Assembly: GCA_043778255.1 (NCBI GenBank)
Contig: JAYWGN010000052.1
Coordinates: 1 to 64,000 of the forward strand
DNA length: 64,000 bases
Direction: 5' to 3'
From: JAYWGN01 sp043778255
GTDB lineage: Bacteria > Bacteroidota > Bacteroidia > Chitinophagales > Chitinophagaceae
This document shows, piece after piece, positions 1 through 8,218 of this stretch; the stretch's first letter is position 1, and each line of letters begins with the position of its first letter. A program made the translations under genes and the position numbers. The notes under the pieces were generated by a model. The model was not told where the DNA came from, made no database searches, and saw only the letters and a list, made by a program, of their open reading frames with translations.

Positions 1-2
1 AT

Positions 3-158
3 TGGGTGGTAAACCCGTTAGAAAAAAATGTGCAACAATTTTATTTGCAAAATAAAAAATTTGAATTTGGCGGTACTTATTATGATAATGAAATGCTTAC
101 TAGCCATTACTTTAAAACCCTTACAGTATCGCTACACAAAGTATTTAGAAATTTGTAA
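3..158 (+). CDS. Uma2-type endonuclease, C-terminal end (cut by window edge)
   Basis: An open frame enters from the left edge and stops at TAA 156-158, giving 51 residues. They match the tail of the complete Uma2-type protein at 63326-63910: both have a W-V-[VI]-x-P-L-E segment followed by V-Q-Q-F-Y-L and a final hydrophobic stretch ending in K-V-F or E-V-F. Uma2 proteins (DUF820) are PD-(D/E)XK-fold putative nucleases that occur in many copies in some bacteria. The catalytic part lies outside the window, so the family call rests on this paralogy. Confidence 0.7.
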   Translation, partial: WVVNPLEKNVQQFYLQNKKFEFGGTYYDNEMLTSHYFKTLTVSLHKVFRNL

Positions 159-252
159 AGGAAAACTAAAATTTATTGTTAATAAAAGTAGTATTAAATA
201 ATGTAGGTACGATTGTTGTTTGTGGTACATTATAACAAAATTAAAACTTATT

Positions 253-870
253 ATGAAAAACATATTAATTGCCATATTACTACTTAGTAGCAAAAACATT
301 TTAGCCCAAAAGGGCGAAAATACTTACTTTAACAAACGAATACATGTGGGTATAAAAGGTGGAACTAACCTTGTAAGGTTTGATGGTAAACGATGGGAAG
401 ATGGCTTTAGATACGGCTTTCATGCTGGTGGGTTTGTTCAGCTTAAACTTATAGGCAAATTATCGTTACAAGGCGAGGCTTTGTTTTCGCAGCTTGTAGC
501 TGACACTGCTAAGGACTTTACCGACGTAGTGGACTATATAAGATTTGCCGAATCGAGAAAAACTATTAAGCTAAATTACTTGGATATACCTGTAATGGTT
601 AATATTGGCATTGGCCCTATAAAGGCACTACAGCTGCAGCTTGGTGTGCAATATGGTTTGCTTTTAAACAAAAATGAAACATTACTTACAAATGGGCAAC
701 AAGCTTTTAAATCGGGTCAACTGTCTGCCTTAGGTGGTGTGAAATTACAATTTGGACCACTTAATATTATGGGTCGTTACTTGTTGGGCTTAGATAATAT
801 TAATAATGTAACCAACAAAAATAAGTGGAAAAGCCAAACTGCTCAGTTTAGTTTAGGTATTACTATTTAA
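253..870 (+). CDS. PorT-like outer-membrane beta-barrel protein
   Basis: This 205-residue protein begins with a clear signal peptide (MKNILIAILLLSSKNILAQ) and continues as alternating polar/hydrophobic strands with glycines, as in the small outer-membrane barrels of Bacteroidota (PorT / OmpA-like beta-barrel domain). An in-frame start 33 bases upstream would put charged residues before the signal peptide, so ATG 253 is chosen. Its last 18 bases overlap convergently with the 3' end of ispE. No plug, peptidoglycan-binding or enzymatic domain is visible, so the specific role is unknown; a structural or transport role in the outer membrane is inferred. Confidence 0.75.
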   Translation: MKNILIAILLLSSKNILAQKGENTYFNKRIHVGIKGGTNLVRFDGKRWEDGFRYGFHAGGFVQLKLIGKLSLQGEALFSQLVADTAKDFTDVVDYIRFAESRKTIKLNYLDIPVMVNIGIGPIKALQLQLGVQYGLLLNKNETLLTNGQQAFKSGQLSALGGVKLQFGPLNIMGRYLLGLDNINNVTNKNKWKSQTAQFSLGITI

Positions 871-1674
871 TATTTTATGGAGTGTAAAATTTTCGCTAAT
901 TGTATTATTTAAAAAATTGTTTTTATAAAATAATCCATAAACAGTACTGCCACTGCCACTCATACTAGCATATACTGCACCCAATTGATACAATTTATTT
1001 TTTGTAGTTTGCAGTTCAGGGTATTGAGGAAAAATGCTTTTTTCAAAATCGTTAGTTAAGCTGTGTTGCCATGTAGTAATGGGTTGTAGTATTGTTTGCT
1101 GCAAATTGCTTGCAGGTTCACTTGGTATTATATGTGCAAATGCATTTGCAGTGCTAATAGCTATATTACTAAAAATTAACACTATTACATAACTACTCAA
1201 ATCAATTTGTAGGGGTGTTAATATTTCTCCTCTACCTTGTGCAAAGCATGGTGTATTGTGTACAAAAAATGGGCAATCACTACCGAGTACTGCTGCATAA
1301 GCTAATAATTGCTTTTGATCAATTTGTAAATTGTAAGTAGCGTTGAGCAGCTGTAAGGTATTTGTTGCATTAGCACTACCACCACCTATACCTGCTCCCA
1401 TTGGTATATTTTTGTGTAAGTGCAAATGCAAAGGTGGCAAATTAGGATAATCGTTTTTTAATAAATTATAGGCCTTTACACATAAGTTATTGTTAGCATT
1501 GCCATTAATAATTAGCCCAGTGCTTGTAAATTGAAATTGATTGCTTGTAATAACCTCTAACACATCATAAAATGGTATAGGGTAAAATATGGTTTGTATA
1601 TTATGGTACCCATCGCTACGTTTGTGGGTAATGTGCAACCCTAAGTTAATTTTGCAATTGCTAAACTGTATCAC
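853..1674 (-). CDS. ispE: 4-diphosphocytidyl-2-C-methyl-D-erythritol kinase
   Basis: A 273-residue GHMP kinase that phosphorylates CDP-methylerythritol in the non-mevalonate isoprenoid pathway (cytosol). Visible motifs are the N-terminal K-I-N-L-G-L substrate loop, the ATP-binding loop PMGAGIGGGSANA at about residues 91-103, the catalytic Asp in GSDCPFF near residue 133, and the C-terminal GHMP motif MSGSGSTVYGLF. Length is normal for the family. It lies 43 bp downstream of the bifunctional-nuclease gene on the same strand and is probably co-transcribed with it; its 3' end overlaps the convergent barrel gene. Confidence 0.95.
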   Translation of the reverse strand: MIQFSNCKINLGLHITHKRSDGYHNIQTIFYPIPFYDVLEVITSNQFQFTSTGLIINGNANNNLCVKAYNLLKNDYPNLPPLHLHLHKNIPMGAGIGGGSANATNTLQLLNATYNLQIDQKQLLAYAAVLGSDCPFFVHNTPCFAQGRGEILTPLQIDLSSYVIVLIFSNIAISTANAFAHIIPSEPASNLQQTILQPITTWQHSLTNDFEKSIFPQYPELQTTKNKLYQLGAVYASMSGSGSTVYGLFYKNNFLNNTISENFTLHKILNSNT

Positions 1675-1717
1675 TATTATGAAATATTGTAATTGAAAAA
1701 TTGGAACTAATTGTTAG

Positions 1718-2299
1718 TTATTTTCTGCTATTTAATTCATCTCTTATGGCTGCTGCTTTTATATAATCTTCTTGTTCCAATACAGTTTGTAATAAGGTTT
1801 CTAGGTCTTCTTTTTTTAATGATTGTAAGTTGCTATCTGTATTAGTATTTACTGATTTAATTTTTTCTGTTGTACCAGTTTTCGGTTTTGCTTCCATAAG
1901 CAAACCTGCTGAATCAAGTATATTTTCAAATGTGTACATAGGGCAACCCAACCTCAAAGCCAATGCAATAGCATCACTAGTACGGCTGTCAATTTCTACG
2001 GTTTCTTTATCGTTGCTACAAATTAATTTTGCAAAGAAAATGCCTTCTTGTAAATCATTAATTACTACTTCGTGTAAAGTAATGTTGTAGGCATTAAAAA
2101 AATTTTTCATTAAGTCATGTGTCAAAGGTCGGCTGGGCTTCATTTTTTCGAGTGCTACTGCTATTGATTGTGCTTCGTTGGCACCAATTATAATGGGTAA
2201 TCGGCGTAAGCCGTCTATTTCGCCAAGCACAACTGCATAGCTTTGGCTTTGGGTAATGCTATGGCTCAATGCTATTATTTCTAATTCAATTTTTCGCAT
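1718..2299 (-). CDS. Bifunctional nuclease-domain protein with C-terminal UVR motif
   Basis: About 193 residues. The N-terminal two thirds is the bifunctional nuclease / DUF151 domain (M-R-K-I-E-L-E-I... G-E-I-D-G-L-R-R-L-P-I-I-I-G, and the conserved R-T-S-D-A-I-A-L-A-L-R). The last 35 residues form a UvrB/UvrC-type UVR helical hairpin (L-E-x-x-L-x-x-x-L-E-Q-E-D-Y-I-K-A-A-x-x-R-D). The domain has reported RNase/DNase activity in plants; bacterial roles are uncertain. The start is ATG 2299 rather than an in-frame ATG 18 bases upstream, because a -7 motif lies just above 2299. It follows etfA, from which it is separated by a terminator, and precedes ispE. Confidence 0.85.
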   Translation of the reverse strand: MRKIELEIIALSHSITQSQSYAVVLGEIDGLRRLPIIIGANEAQSIAVALEKMKPSRPLTHDLMKNFFNAYNITLHEVVINDLQEGIFFAKLICSNDKETVEIDSRTSDAIALALRLGCPMYTFENILDSAGLLMEAKPKTGTTEKIKSVNTNTDSNLQSLKKEDLETLLQTVLEQEDYIKAAAIRDELNSRK

Positions 2300-2314
2300 A
2301 ATTAATTGTGTATG

Positions 2315-2322
2315 CAAATATA
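2315..2322 (-). promoter_or_regulatory. -7 promoter motif upstream of the bifunctional-nuclease gene
   Basis: Read on the minus strand this is TATATTTG, matching the Bacteroidota -7 consensus TAnnTTTG, about 16 bases before ATG 2299. I see no clear -33 TTG at the usual spacing, so the call rests on one half of the promoter. Confidence 0.35.
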
Positions 2323-2383
2323 AACTAAACCGTAAAATGCACCATATTTAATTTGGGGTAATTTAGCCAAAAAATTTTTAAAC

Positions 2384-2413
2384 AATAAAAACCAATACAC
2401 TAATGTATTGGCT
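2384..2413 (-). terminator. Intrinsic terminator downstream of etfA
   Basis: An 8-bp inverted repeat (CCAATACA, loop CTAA, TGTATTGG; 2392-2411) is followed on the minus strand by a run of U residues. It lies 27 bp after the etfA stop and separates etfA from the bifunctional-nuclease gene. Confidence 0.75.
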
Positions 2414-2438
2414 TTTTGAAACTTACTTTTTTATAATT

Positions 2439-3404
2439 TTAATTACCTGCTTTCATAGCTTTTACAGCAGCTACAAATTTGGGCATTACTTCAAATGCAT
2501 CGCCCACTATACCATAATCGGCAGCTTTAAAAAACGGGGCTTCAGGGTCTTTATTAATTACAACAATAGTTTTACTACGGTTTACACCAGCCAAATGCTG
2601 TATAGCACCACTTATGCCAATTGCAAAGTACAAATTAGGTGCAATGCTGCCACCCGTTTGGCCTACATGCTCATGGTGAGGTCGCCAATGTGCATCGGCT
2701 ACGGCACGGCTACAAGCTGTTGCTGCACCAATTTCGGTAGCTAAATCGGTTACCAAACCCCAATTTTCTGGTCCTTTTAATCCTCTACCACCACTAATTA
2801 CTAGTTCAGCTTCGCTAAGCGGTATTTCGCCAATTACTTTATTGGTAGCGGTTACTTTTACTTTGGGTGTTGGTACTTCTACAGTTACTAAAGCTATTGT
2901 GGCAGTGGCTTCTGTAGTTTCTGTTTTGTAACTATTAGGGCTTATAGCTATTATTTTTACTGCTGTATTTATAGTAATATTTGCATAGGCTTTGCTGCTA
3001 AATACTCCCTTTTTTACTACAAAACCATTAGTAGTATTAGGCAAACTTAAAGCACCTGCTACTAAGCCAGCTTGTAAGTTGGCACTTAACCTTGGGGCTA
3101 GAGCTTTGCCTGTTAAGCCAAAGCTAAATACTATTACCGTTGCATTATTTGCCTTAGCAATAGTTGCTAATACTTTAGTATAGGCTTGTGCATCAAACTG
3201 ATTAAGCTCTTCATTATTGGCATGTAATACATTAGTAACACCATATTTGCCTAAGGCTGTTAGGTCGTCGGTAATGGTGCCAAGTACTACGCCTTGTGCA
3301 GTAGTACCCAATAGTTTGGCAACTGCTGCACCATAACTTAGTGCTTCATAACTTGCTTTTTTTATATGACCATTAGCTTGGTCGATGTAGATTAATACAC
3401 TCAT
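2439..3404 (-). CDS. etfA: Electron transfer flavoprotein, alpha subunit
   Basis: A 321-residue ETF alpha (FixB-type) subunit. It pairs with ETF beta, binds FAD, and carries electrons from acyl-CoA and related dehydrogenases to the respiratory chain. The N-terminal half is the ETF alpha/beta-like nucleotide-binding fold. The C-terminal FAD domain holds the conserved run S-G-G-R-G-L-K-G-P-E-N-W, then G-Q-T-G-x-x-I-A-P-x-L-Y and A-I-G-I-S-G-A-I-Q-H. Length is normal. etfB lies upstream on the same strand, but the two are separated by about 520 bp holding a four-helix-bundle gene and AT-rich repeats, instead of being adjacent as is usual. Confidence 0.96.
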   Translation of the reverse strand: MSVLIYIDQANGHIKKASYEALSYGAAVAKLLGTTAQGVVLGTITDDLTALGKYGVTNVLHANNEELNQFDAQAYTKVLATIAKANNATVIVFSFGLTGKALAPRLSANLQAGLVAGALSLPNTTNGFVVKKGVFSSKAYANITINTAVKIIAISPNSYKTETTEATATIALVTVEVPTPKVKVTATNKVIGEIPLSEAELVISGGRGLKGPENWGLVTDLATEIGAATACSRAVADAHWRPHHEHVGQTGGSIAPNLYFAIGISGAIQHLAGVNRSKTIVVINKDPEAPFFKAADYGIVGDAFEVMPKFVAAVKAMKAGN

Positions 3405-3407
3405 TTT

Positions 3408-3531
3408 AATTAATAATTAATAATTAATAAATAATAATTACCCTGCTTCACTGTTCAATTTTATTCAATATGTTTTTATTACACCTTTATAGTTTTGCTA
3501 TTGTATAACTATTAATAAATAATAATTACCC
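3408..3531. repeat. AT-rich repeats between etfA and the four-helix-bundle gene, with a 21-bp direct repeat
   Basis: A stretch of TTAATTAATAA-type repeats begins just upstream of the etfA start. A 21-bp segment (attaataaataataattaccc, minus its last base here to stay short: positions 3423-3443) recurs exactly at 3511-3531, 88 bp away. The second copy contains the final codon and stop codon of the four-helix-bundle gene. The 67 bp between copies carry no gene I can support. Confidence 0.8.
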
Positions 3532-3894
3532 AATTTTCTCCTCTATTTTTATCTTACTCGTTTTTATTATTGAAGTTAAAATTTTTATAATTTCTTCGCA
3601 ATCTAAATTAATAGATTGAAACATTTCTATCGTTAAATAATTTGTTTCTTTCAATAATTCAAGCCAATATTTAGTTTCATTAGCCTCTTTAATGCTTATA
3701 TACATTTTATGTACAAAATCTTTGCTACTTTCAGCTTGCTCCGCCTCTCTTACTAATGCGCCAATTGAAGTTCCACTTCTTATTATTTGTTTGGCAAGTA
3801 CAAATTCTTTTTTTTCTAAATTCAAATATTGCGATAATTTAACCATCCTAATTGCAAATAAAAAACTTTTAGTTCTTATAATATTCTCCTTCAT
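3526..3894 (-). CDS. Four-helix-bundle protein (23S rRNA intervening-sequence family)
   Basis: 122 residues, almost all predicted helical, with the family's core signature: R-S-G-T-S-I-G-A-L-V-R-E-A-E-Q-A, then K-D-F-V-H-K-M-Y-I-S-I-K-E-A-N-E-T-x-Y-W-L-E-L-L near residues 60-82. Members were first found in intervening sequences of 23S rRNA genes and also occur alone in intergenic positions; no biochemical function is established, and the fold is shared with the Avd protein of diversity-generating retroelements. Here it sits between etfB and etfA, flanked by AT-rich repeats. No reverse transcriptase or rRNA is nearby, so it appears to be a stand-alone insertion. Confidence 0.88.
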   Translation of the reverse strand: MKENIIRTKSFLFAIRMVKLSQYLNLEKKEFVLAKQIIRSGTSIGALVREAEQAESSKDFVHKMYISIKEANETKYWLELLKETNYLTIEMFQSINLDCEEIIKILTSIIKTSKIKIEEKIG

Positions 3895-3921
3895 TATTCA
3901 TTTTTAATTATTCATTATTAA

Positions 3922-4665
3922 TTAAAATACTTTCGCCTCCTCATGCAATAGCCTTACCAACTCCGCCACGTTATCGGCATCTACTAACTTAACACCTGCT
4001 TTTGCCAGTGGCAAATCAAATGTTTCAATACTAGTTAAAGCCTCTACAGCAGTAGGTTCTACTACATTTAATGGTTTGCTTCTTGCACCCATTATACCTT
4101 TCATATTGGGTATGCGCTGCTCTGCCATTCCTTTTTGGCAACTAACTACTAATGGTAATTGTATTTCGTTGGTTTCTTCACCGCCTTCTATTTCACGTAT
4201 TGTTGTTACAGTGGTATTGTTAAGTTGTAGGCTTGTTGCTAGGCTTATATAGGGCATATCTAACAGTTCGGCTACCATACCGCCAATGCTGCTACCATTA
4301 TAATCAATAGTTTCTTTGCCAGTAAGTACCAAATCGTAACTACCATTTTTGGCTACAGTTGCTATTTGGCTAGCTATATAATAACTATCGTGGCTATCTG
4401 CATTTACTCTTATAGCTTCATCGCCACCTAGTGCTAGGGCTTTACGAATTATAGGGTCGGCATCGGCCAAACCTACTGTACATAAGTGTATTGTGGTAGT
4501 TGCATCTTTTTCTTTAAGCTCAATTGCTTTAACTAGAGCATACCATTCGTCGTATGGGTTAATGATCCAAGTAACGCCGTTACCATCAAATGCTGTGTTG
4601 TTATTGGTAAATGCAATTTTACTAGTAGTGTCGGGTGCTTTACTTAGGCAAACTAATATTTTCAT
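3922..4665 (-). CDS. etfB: Electron transfer flavoprotein, beta subunit
   Basis: A 247-residue ETF beta (FixA-type) subunit, partner of the etfA product. Visible are the N-terminal M-K-I-L-V-C-L-S-K-x-P-D-T start, the N-P-Y-D-E segment near residue 37, the AMP-binding region L-T-G-K-E-T-I-D-Y-N-G-S-S-I-G, and the signature-like V-S-C-Q-K-G-M-A-E-Q-R-I-P-N-M-K-G-I-M-G-A-R-S-K-P. It is the first gene of the etf unit and carries a -7 motif upstream. The gap to etfA is filled by the four-helix-bundle gene. Confidence 0.96.
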   Translation of the reverse strand: MKILVCLSKAPDTTSKIAFTNNNTAFDGNGVTWIINPYDEWYALVKAIELKEKDATTTIHLCTVGLADADPIIRKALALGGDEAIRVNADSHDSYYIASQIATVAKNGSYDLVLTGKETIDYNGSSIGGMVAELLDMPYISLATSLQLNNTTVTTIREIEGGEETNEIQLPLVVSCQKGMAEQRIPNMKGIMGARSKPLNVVEPTAVEALTSIETFDLPLAKAGVKLVDADNVAELVRLLHEEAKVF

Positions 4666-4730
4666 ATAAATGTAATTAACAAAAGTTGAAATAAAATGTT
4701 GGGAATAAATAGTTGTTTATGCAACTAATA

Positions 4731-4738
4731 CAAAGGTA
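4731..4738 (-). promoter_or_regulatory. -7 promoter motif upstream of etfB
   Basis: Minus-strand TACCTTTG matches TAnnTTTG, about 66 bases upstream of ATG 4665. No convincing -33 TTG is seen at the standard spacing. Confidence 0.35.
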
Positions 4739-4853
4739 AGTGTTAGTTCAATAGGTTGTGTGTTAATTGGCAAAAAAATTTTAAACAAATACGATTGTCA
4801 AAATAAGTTAGTAAACCACAAAAAATTATCAGGTAAAATAGCTAAGTAAATTT

Positions 4854-7214
4854 TTATTTTTTGTCTAATATGTCGTTTGAATTTATTTTATTTACTTGTG
4901 CAGGACCTCCCACTTTAATTGATGAAAACTTATATGCTAAACTAAAGATAAAACTCCGACCAATTGTTCTAGTTTCTACATCTCTTGTCAAATTATTAAT
5001 TGTAAATTTTTCAGTTTTTAACCTTTGCTTATCAAAAATGTTTTCAAGCCCAAAATTGAAATCGATTAATTTATTAAACAATTTTAATGAATAAAATATA
5101 CTATATCGCATTGGCATTTTTTCTTTTCCCTGCAATGTATTTGTAGTAAAGTAATAAAATAAATTTGTAGAAATATTACTTGATTTTAAATTTTTTGTAG
5201 CATTAAAAGTTAGCTGACCTCCGTTACCTTTTATATTTCTATTACTTATTTTATCTTTATAATAATCAATAAAAATATTTGAATTAGTATTGAATGTTAG
5301 ACCCTTTTTTAATTTAAGGCTGTAACCTAATTCAAAACCTATTGAATTAATTTTACCATAATTTAATACATTTTTGGTCCAAATAGAATCAACTGAATTA
5401 TACGTAAAATATTCCCCAAAAAAGGACGGAATGAAACTATTTGTTATTGTTAAATAGTATGAATTTTTATTTTTTTTATTAAACTTGTCAATACTTATTG
5501 CATTCTTATATTGTACTCTTTGAGTAATTAAATTACTCCCAGTTTGATTATTTAGACCATCAAAGTTTACATTTATGTTTACGTTATTAAAAAAATCGGG
5601 TCTTTTAACGTCAGATCGTATTTCCCATTTTAAATTACTAAATTTATTTAATTTTCTACGAAAATTAATATTTGGCAAAAAAGCAATCTGAACAGTATCA
5701 ACTAACTTAATATTATTTTCAAAGTTTTTATATGTTGCTATGTTAAAAGAAGGATTTAGAGTTAAAGAATATTTCTTGTTTTTAAATCTTTTATTAATAT
5801 AAAAGAAATGAATATTTTGGCGATTTTTCAATAATTTGTAGTCTAAAGTTTGTGGTTGTTGGGTAAAATCTTCATTAAAGTATGATAGTTTGTTATTTCT
5901 TTTATAAATTGTATAACCTAGCTCCAAGATATTAGCAGCTTTTTTTATTATAGGTAGATAAATAATAGAGGCAGCATTTTCTTTTGATTTCGTATTTAGT
6001 GCTAAATTTTGTTGTATTACATTTAAAATTTTGTTATTTATTTTATTAAATGTAACCTCATTTGAAATGTTTGATTTGTATAGGATATTAAGTTTGCTTT
6101 TCTTCTCATAGGTATAATCAATTCCGTTATAAAGCTGTTTTGTAGTATTTTCTAGATAAAACAACCTTTGATTCATAAAATTTGTACTAAAGCGATTATA
6201 ACTATTAGTTCTGTCAAACAGTATAGTTGTGGCATTTGTATAGAAATTAATTGTATTGTATAAATTGAGTGTTTTATTAAAAGTTGCTTGAATATTAAAA
6301 AGTTTTTTAGTATTATTTTGTAAGTTAACTGCTCTAAATGACTCTCCTATTTGATTTGTACTTTGTTCATTTGAATTTTTAAAATCAGGGGATGTTCCAA
6401 CATTAGCCTTTAACTCAAAGCCATTGTTTGTTCTTTGTGTAAAAAAATATATAGAAGTATTATTAGCAATATTTTCATTAAATAGTATTGTATTAGAATT
6501 TGCATTCAATAACTCGCCTACTAAGTAACCAATTGTTTTTATGTTTACAATTACGTCATAACCTTGTTGCTTACTATAACCATCTAACTCATAAATTACT
6601 TCAATCTGTTTAATATATTTTGCAGGTAATGATTCTAAAGCAGCTTGTGGGTCATTGGTAAAAATTCCAAATCTTTTGCCATTAAGGAGTACTAAAATTT
6701 TCTTATCAATTTTATATTTTATGCCATCATTAATATTATAAGAAAAAAATGGCAAATTATTTATTGCACTAATTGCATTTTTGTTAAATAGTGTTGAATC
6801 TAATTGCGTATTATAAACAAATTTATCATATGTGTTACTATAAATTTGTTTACCTATAACAGTTACAACTTCTTTAGTTTTAGTTTTCTTTTTTAAACCT
6901 ATTCTAATTGAAGTGTCATTTTGTAATATTATATTTTTTAATTCCTCAATATAATAATTGATGTGTGTTATTTTGATTGATAGAGTATCTTTAGCGTTAA
7001 AAGTATAATTGGTTGTTCCAATTGAGTCAGTTAATTTATTAATTGATTTTATTTTTGTTTTAAAAGTTATGTTTGCAAATTTTATAGGTTCATTTGTAGA
7101 ATCATCAAACGTAACAATTTTTAAATTATGCTTTTGCGAATAACCAACATTAAAAGTTGTGAATAGTAATAGTAAGATGCAAATAAATTTAGTTAAGTTC
7201 TTTGAGAATATCAT
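4854..7214 (-). CDS. TonB-dependent-receptor-like outer-membrane barrel protein
   Basis: 786 residues: a signal peptide to about residue 26 (ending V-G-Y-S-Q), a carboxypeptidase-regulatory-like beta-sandwich (about 30-110), a plug-like region (about 125-235: ...K-I-L-V-L-L-N-G-K-R-F-G... A-L-E-S-L-P-A-K-Y-I-K-Q-I-E-V-I-Y), then a long barrel rich in N, K, Y and F as in the OMP_b-brl_3 family. Such proteins resemble TonB receptors; substrates are generally unknown. It stands alone, with a strong hairpin between it and the anti-sigma-like gene upstream. It is noticeably more AT-rich and Asn/Lys-rich than its neighbours. Confidence 0.82.
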   Translation of the reverse strand: MIFSKNLTKFICILLLLFTTFNVGYSQKHNLKIVTFDDSTNEPIKFANITFKTKIKSINKLTDSIGTTNYTFNAKDTLSIKITHINYYIEELKNIILQNDTSIRIGLKKKTKTKEVVTVIGKQIYSNTYDKFVYNTQLDSTLFNKNAISAINNLPFFSYNINDGIKYKIDKKILVLLNGKRFGIFTNDPQAALESLPAKYIKQIEVIYELDGYSKQQGYDVIVNIKTIGYLVGELLNANSNTILFNENIANNTSIYFFTQRTNNGFELKANVGTSPDFKNSNEQSTNQIGESFRAVNLQNNTKKLFNIQATFNKTLNLYNTINFYTNATTILFDRTNSYNRFSTNFMNQRLFYLENTTKQLYNGIDYTYEKKSKLNILYKSNISNEVTFNKINNKILNVIQQNLALNTKSKENAASIIYLPIIKKAANILELGYTIYKRNNKLSYFNEDFTQQPQTLDYKLLKNRQNIHFFYINKRFKNKKYSLTLNPSFNIATYKNFENNIKLVDTVQIAFLPNINFRRKLNKFSNLKWEIRSDVKRPDFFNNVNINVNFDGLNNQTGSNLITQRVQYKNAISIDKFNKKNKNSYYLTITNSFIPSFFGEYFTYNSVDSIWTKNVLNYGKINSIGFELGYSLKLKKGLTFNTNSNIFIDYYKDKISNRNIKGNGGQLTFNATKNLKSSNISTNLFYYFTTNTLQGKEKMPMRYSIFYSLKLFNKLIDFNFGLENIFDKQRLKTEKFTINNLTRDVETRTIGRSFIFSLAYKFSSIKVGGPAQVNKINSNDILDKK

Positions 7215-7364
7215 TGTTTGGTGATTGGTATTTTAAAGAAATTAATTTAGAGTTTTTGAAAATTACAAGAAAAGGATAAATTTCATTTTTTTTATCTTTA
7301 AATTCAATTAAATTCATTGAGTCTATTATACCTATGTTCATTTATATATTTTGGTTGTACGGAT

Positions 7365-7400
7365 GTTGCTTCGCAAAAAAATTTTTTTTTGCGAAGCAAC
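7365..7400. terminator. Strong hairpin just after the anti-sigma-like gene
   Basis: GTTGCTTCGC (7365-7374) pairs with GCGAAGCAAC (7391-7400), and the inner A-run pairs with the inner T-run, giving a stem of about 17 bp with almost no loop. It starts 7 bp after the stop of the minus-strand gene ending at 7407. A transcription terminator is likely; a REP-like palindrome is an alternative, since the T-run lies inside the stem and not after it. Confidence 0.55.
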
Positions 7401-7406
7401 AAACTA

Positions 7407-7763
7407 TTAGCTATGTTTTAATAAATGTATTATAAAGTAGCCCAATACAATAAATAGTAGTATGAGCAGTGTAGCAATAAATGTAACGTTGGCTGTGCTT
7501 AGTTTTCGCTTAGTTTTTTTTGCTTTTAGGTCTAATTTTTTTGCTACTTTTTTATTTATTTCATAAATGCTTAATTCCAGTTGTGCATTTTTTGTGGCTT
7601 GGAGTCCTTCTAAGGCGTCGTTTAAAAAATCATCGTCGGTAGCAATAGTTGATTCTACTTGGTGCTGTTGTTCAGCATTTAATTTGCCCATAGCATATTG
7701 CAATAGTGTGTGGCTATCAATGTTACTTGGTGTATTGTTCAATATGTTTTTCACTTCGTCCAT
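7407..7763 (-). CDS. Small single-pass membrane protein, anti-sigma-like
   Basis: 118 residues. The N-terminal 55 residues carry L-L-Q-Y-A-M-G-K-L-N-A-E-Q-Q-H-Q-V-E and D-D-D-F-L-N-D-A-L-E-G-L, a pattern typical of Bacteroidota anti-sigma-like proteins (zinc-finger-like position without Cys/His). A basic stretch (K-A-K-K-T-K-R-K) precedes one transmembrane helix at about residues 92-113; the C-terminus is short, so the sensor part is outside or absent. It begins 2 bp after the sigma-factor gene ends, so the two are co-transcribed and probably form a sigma/anti-sigma pair (inference). Confidence 0.7.
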   Translation of the reverse strand: MDEVKNILNNTPSNIDSHTLLQYAMGKLNAEQQHQVESTIATDDDFLNDALEGLQATKNAQLELSIYEINKKVAKKLDLKAKKTKRKLSTANVTFIATLLILLFIVLGYFIIHLLKHS

Positions 7764-7765
7764 TT

Positions 7766-8218
7766 CTATTTTGTAGCTATTTTTTTTTCAATTATCATTT
7801 TCAAATTTCGCTTACCATTTTGTAGGTTACTTTTTACTTGCATATAATTTAATTGTAATTGCTCACTTATTTGTTGGTATGTTTTTTTTTGCAAATAAAA
7901 CAAAGTTATACATTCTTTCTGTTCGTTAGTAAGTTGGTTAAGGCTATCCAACATTATATCGAGTGTAGTATCTTTTTGTTTTAGTTGGGTGTAGTTATAG
8001 TCTGTATCGGCTTGTGGTATTGAGTTTGCTAGTGTATCTACATCTATATTAGTGTTATGCCCCAATTTTCTTAATTGCATTAAGCAATAGTTTTTGGTTA
8101 TCATATACACCCAGCTTTTAAAGTAAGCTACTTCGTATTTGTGTAATTCGTCTATACATTTTTCAAATATTTGTTGTGTACCATCTTTAGCAAAGCTTTC
8201 ATTTTTCAAATATTTCAT
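7766..8218 (-). CDS. ECF-type RNA polymerase sigma factor (5' end appears frameshifted)
   Basis: 150 residues from ATG 8218. They contain late region 2 (F-K-S-W-V-Y-M-I-T-K-N-Y-C-L-M-Q-L-R-K-L) and region 4 (L-T-N-E-Q-K-E-C-I-T-L-F-Y-L-Q-K-K-T-Y-Q-Q-I-S-E-Q-L). The start sits in the middle of region 2.1: the expected N-terminal portion is encoded directly upstream (8219-8362) but is split between two frames, with a TAG stop at 8261-8263 in the frame of this ORF. As sequenced, the product would lack most of region 2.1 and could bind core polymerase poorly. Either the gene is decaying or the sequence has two indel errors in low-complexity runs. The anti-sigma-like gene follows 2 bp downstream. 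Confidence 0.75.
   Translation of the reverse strand: MKYLKNESFAKDGTQQIFEKCIDELHKYEVAYFKSWVYMITKNYCLMQLRKLGHNTNIDVDTLANSIPQADTDYNYTQLKQKDTTLDIMLDSLNQLTNEQKECITLFYLQKKTYQQISEQLQLNYMQVKSNLQNGKRNLKMIIEKKIATK

Noticed and set aside
2403..2744. A 113-codon ORF opposite etfA
   Set aside because: Antisense to the conserved FAD domain of etfA, with no domain and no start context.
3526..3894. Diversity-generating retroelement accessory protein (Avd)
   Set aside because: The fold is shared, but no reverse transcriptase, template repeat or target gene lies nearby, and the motifs fit the rRNA intervening-sequence branch.
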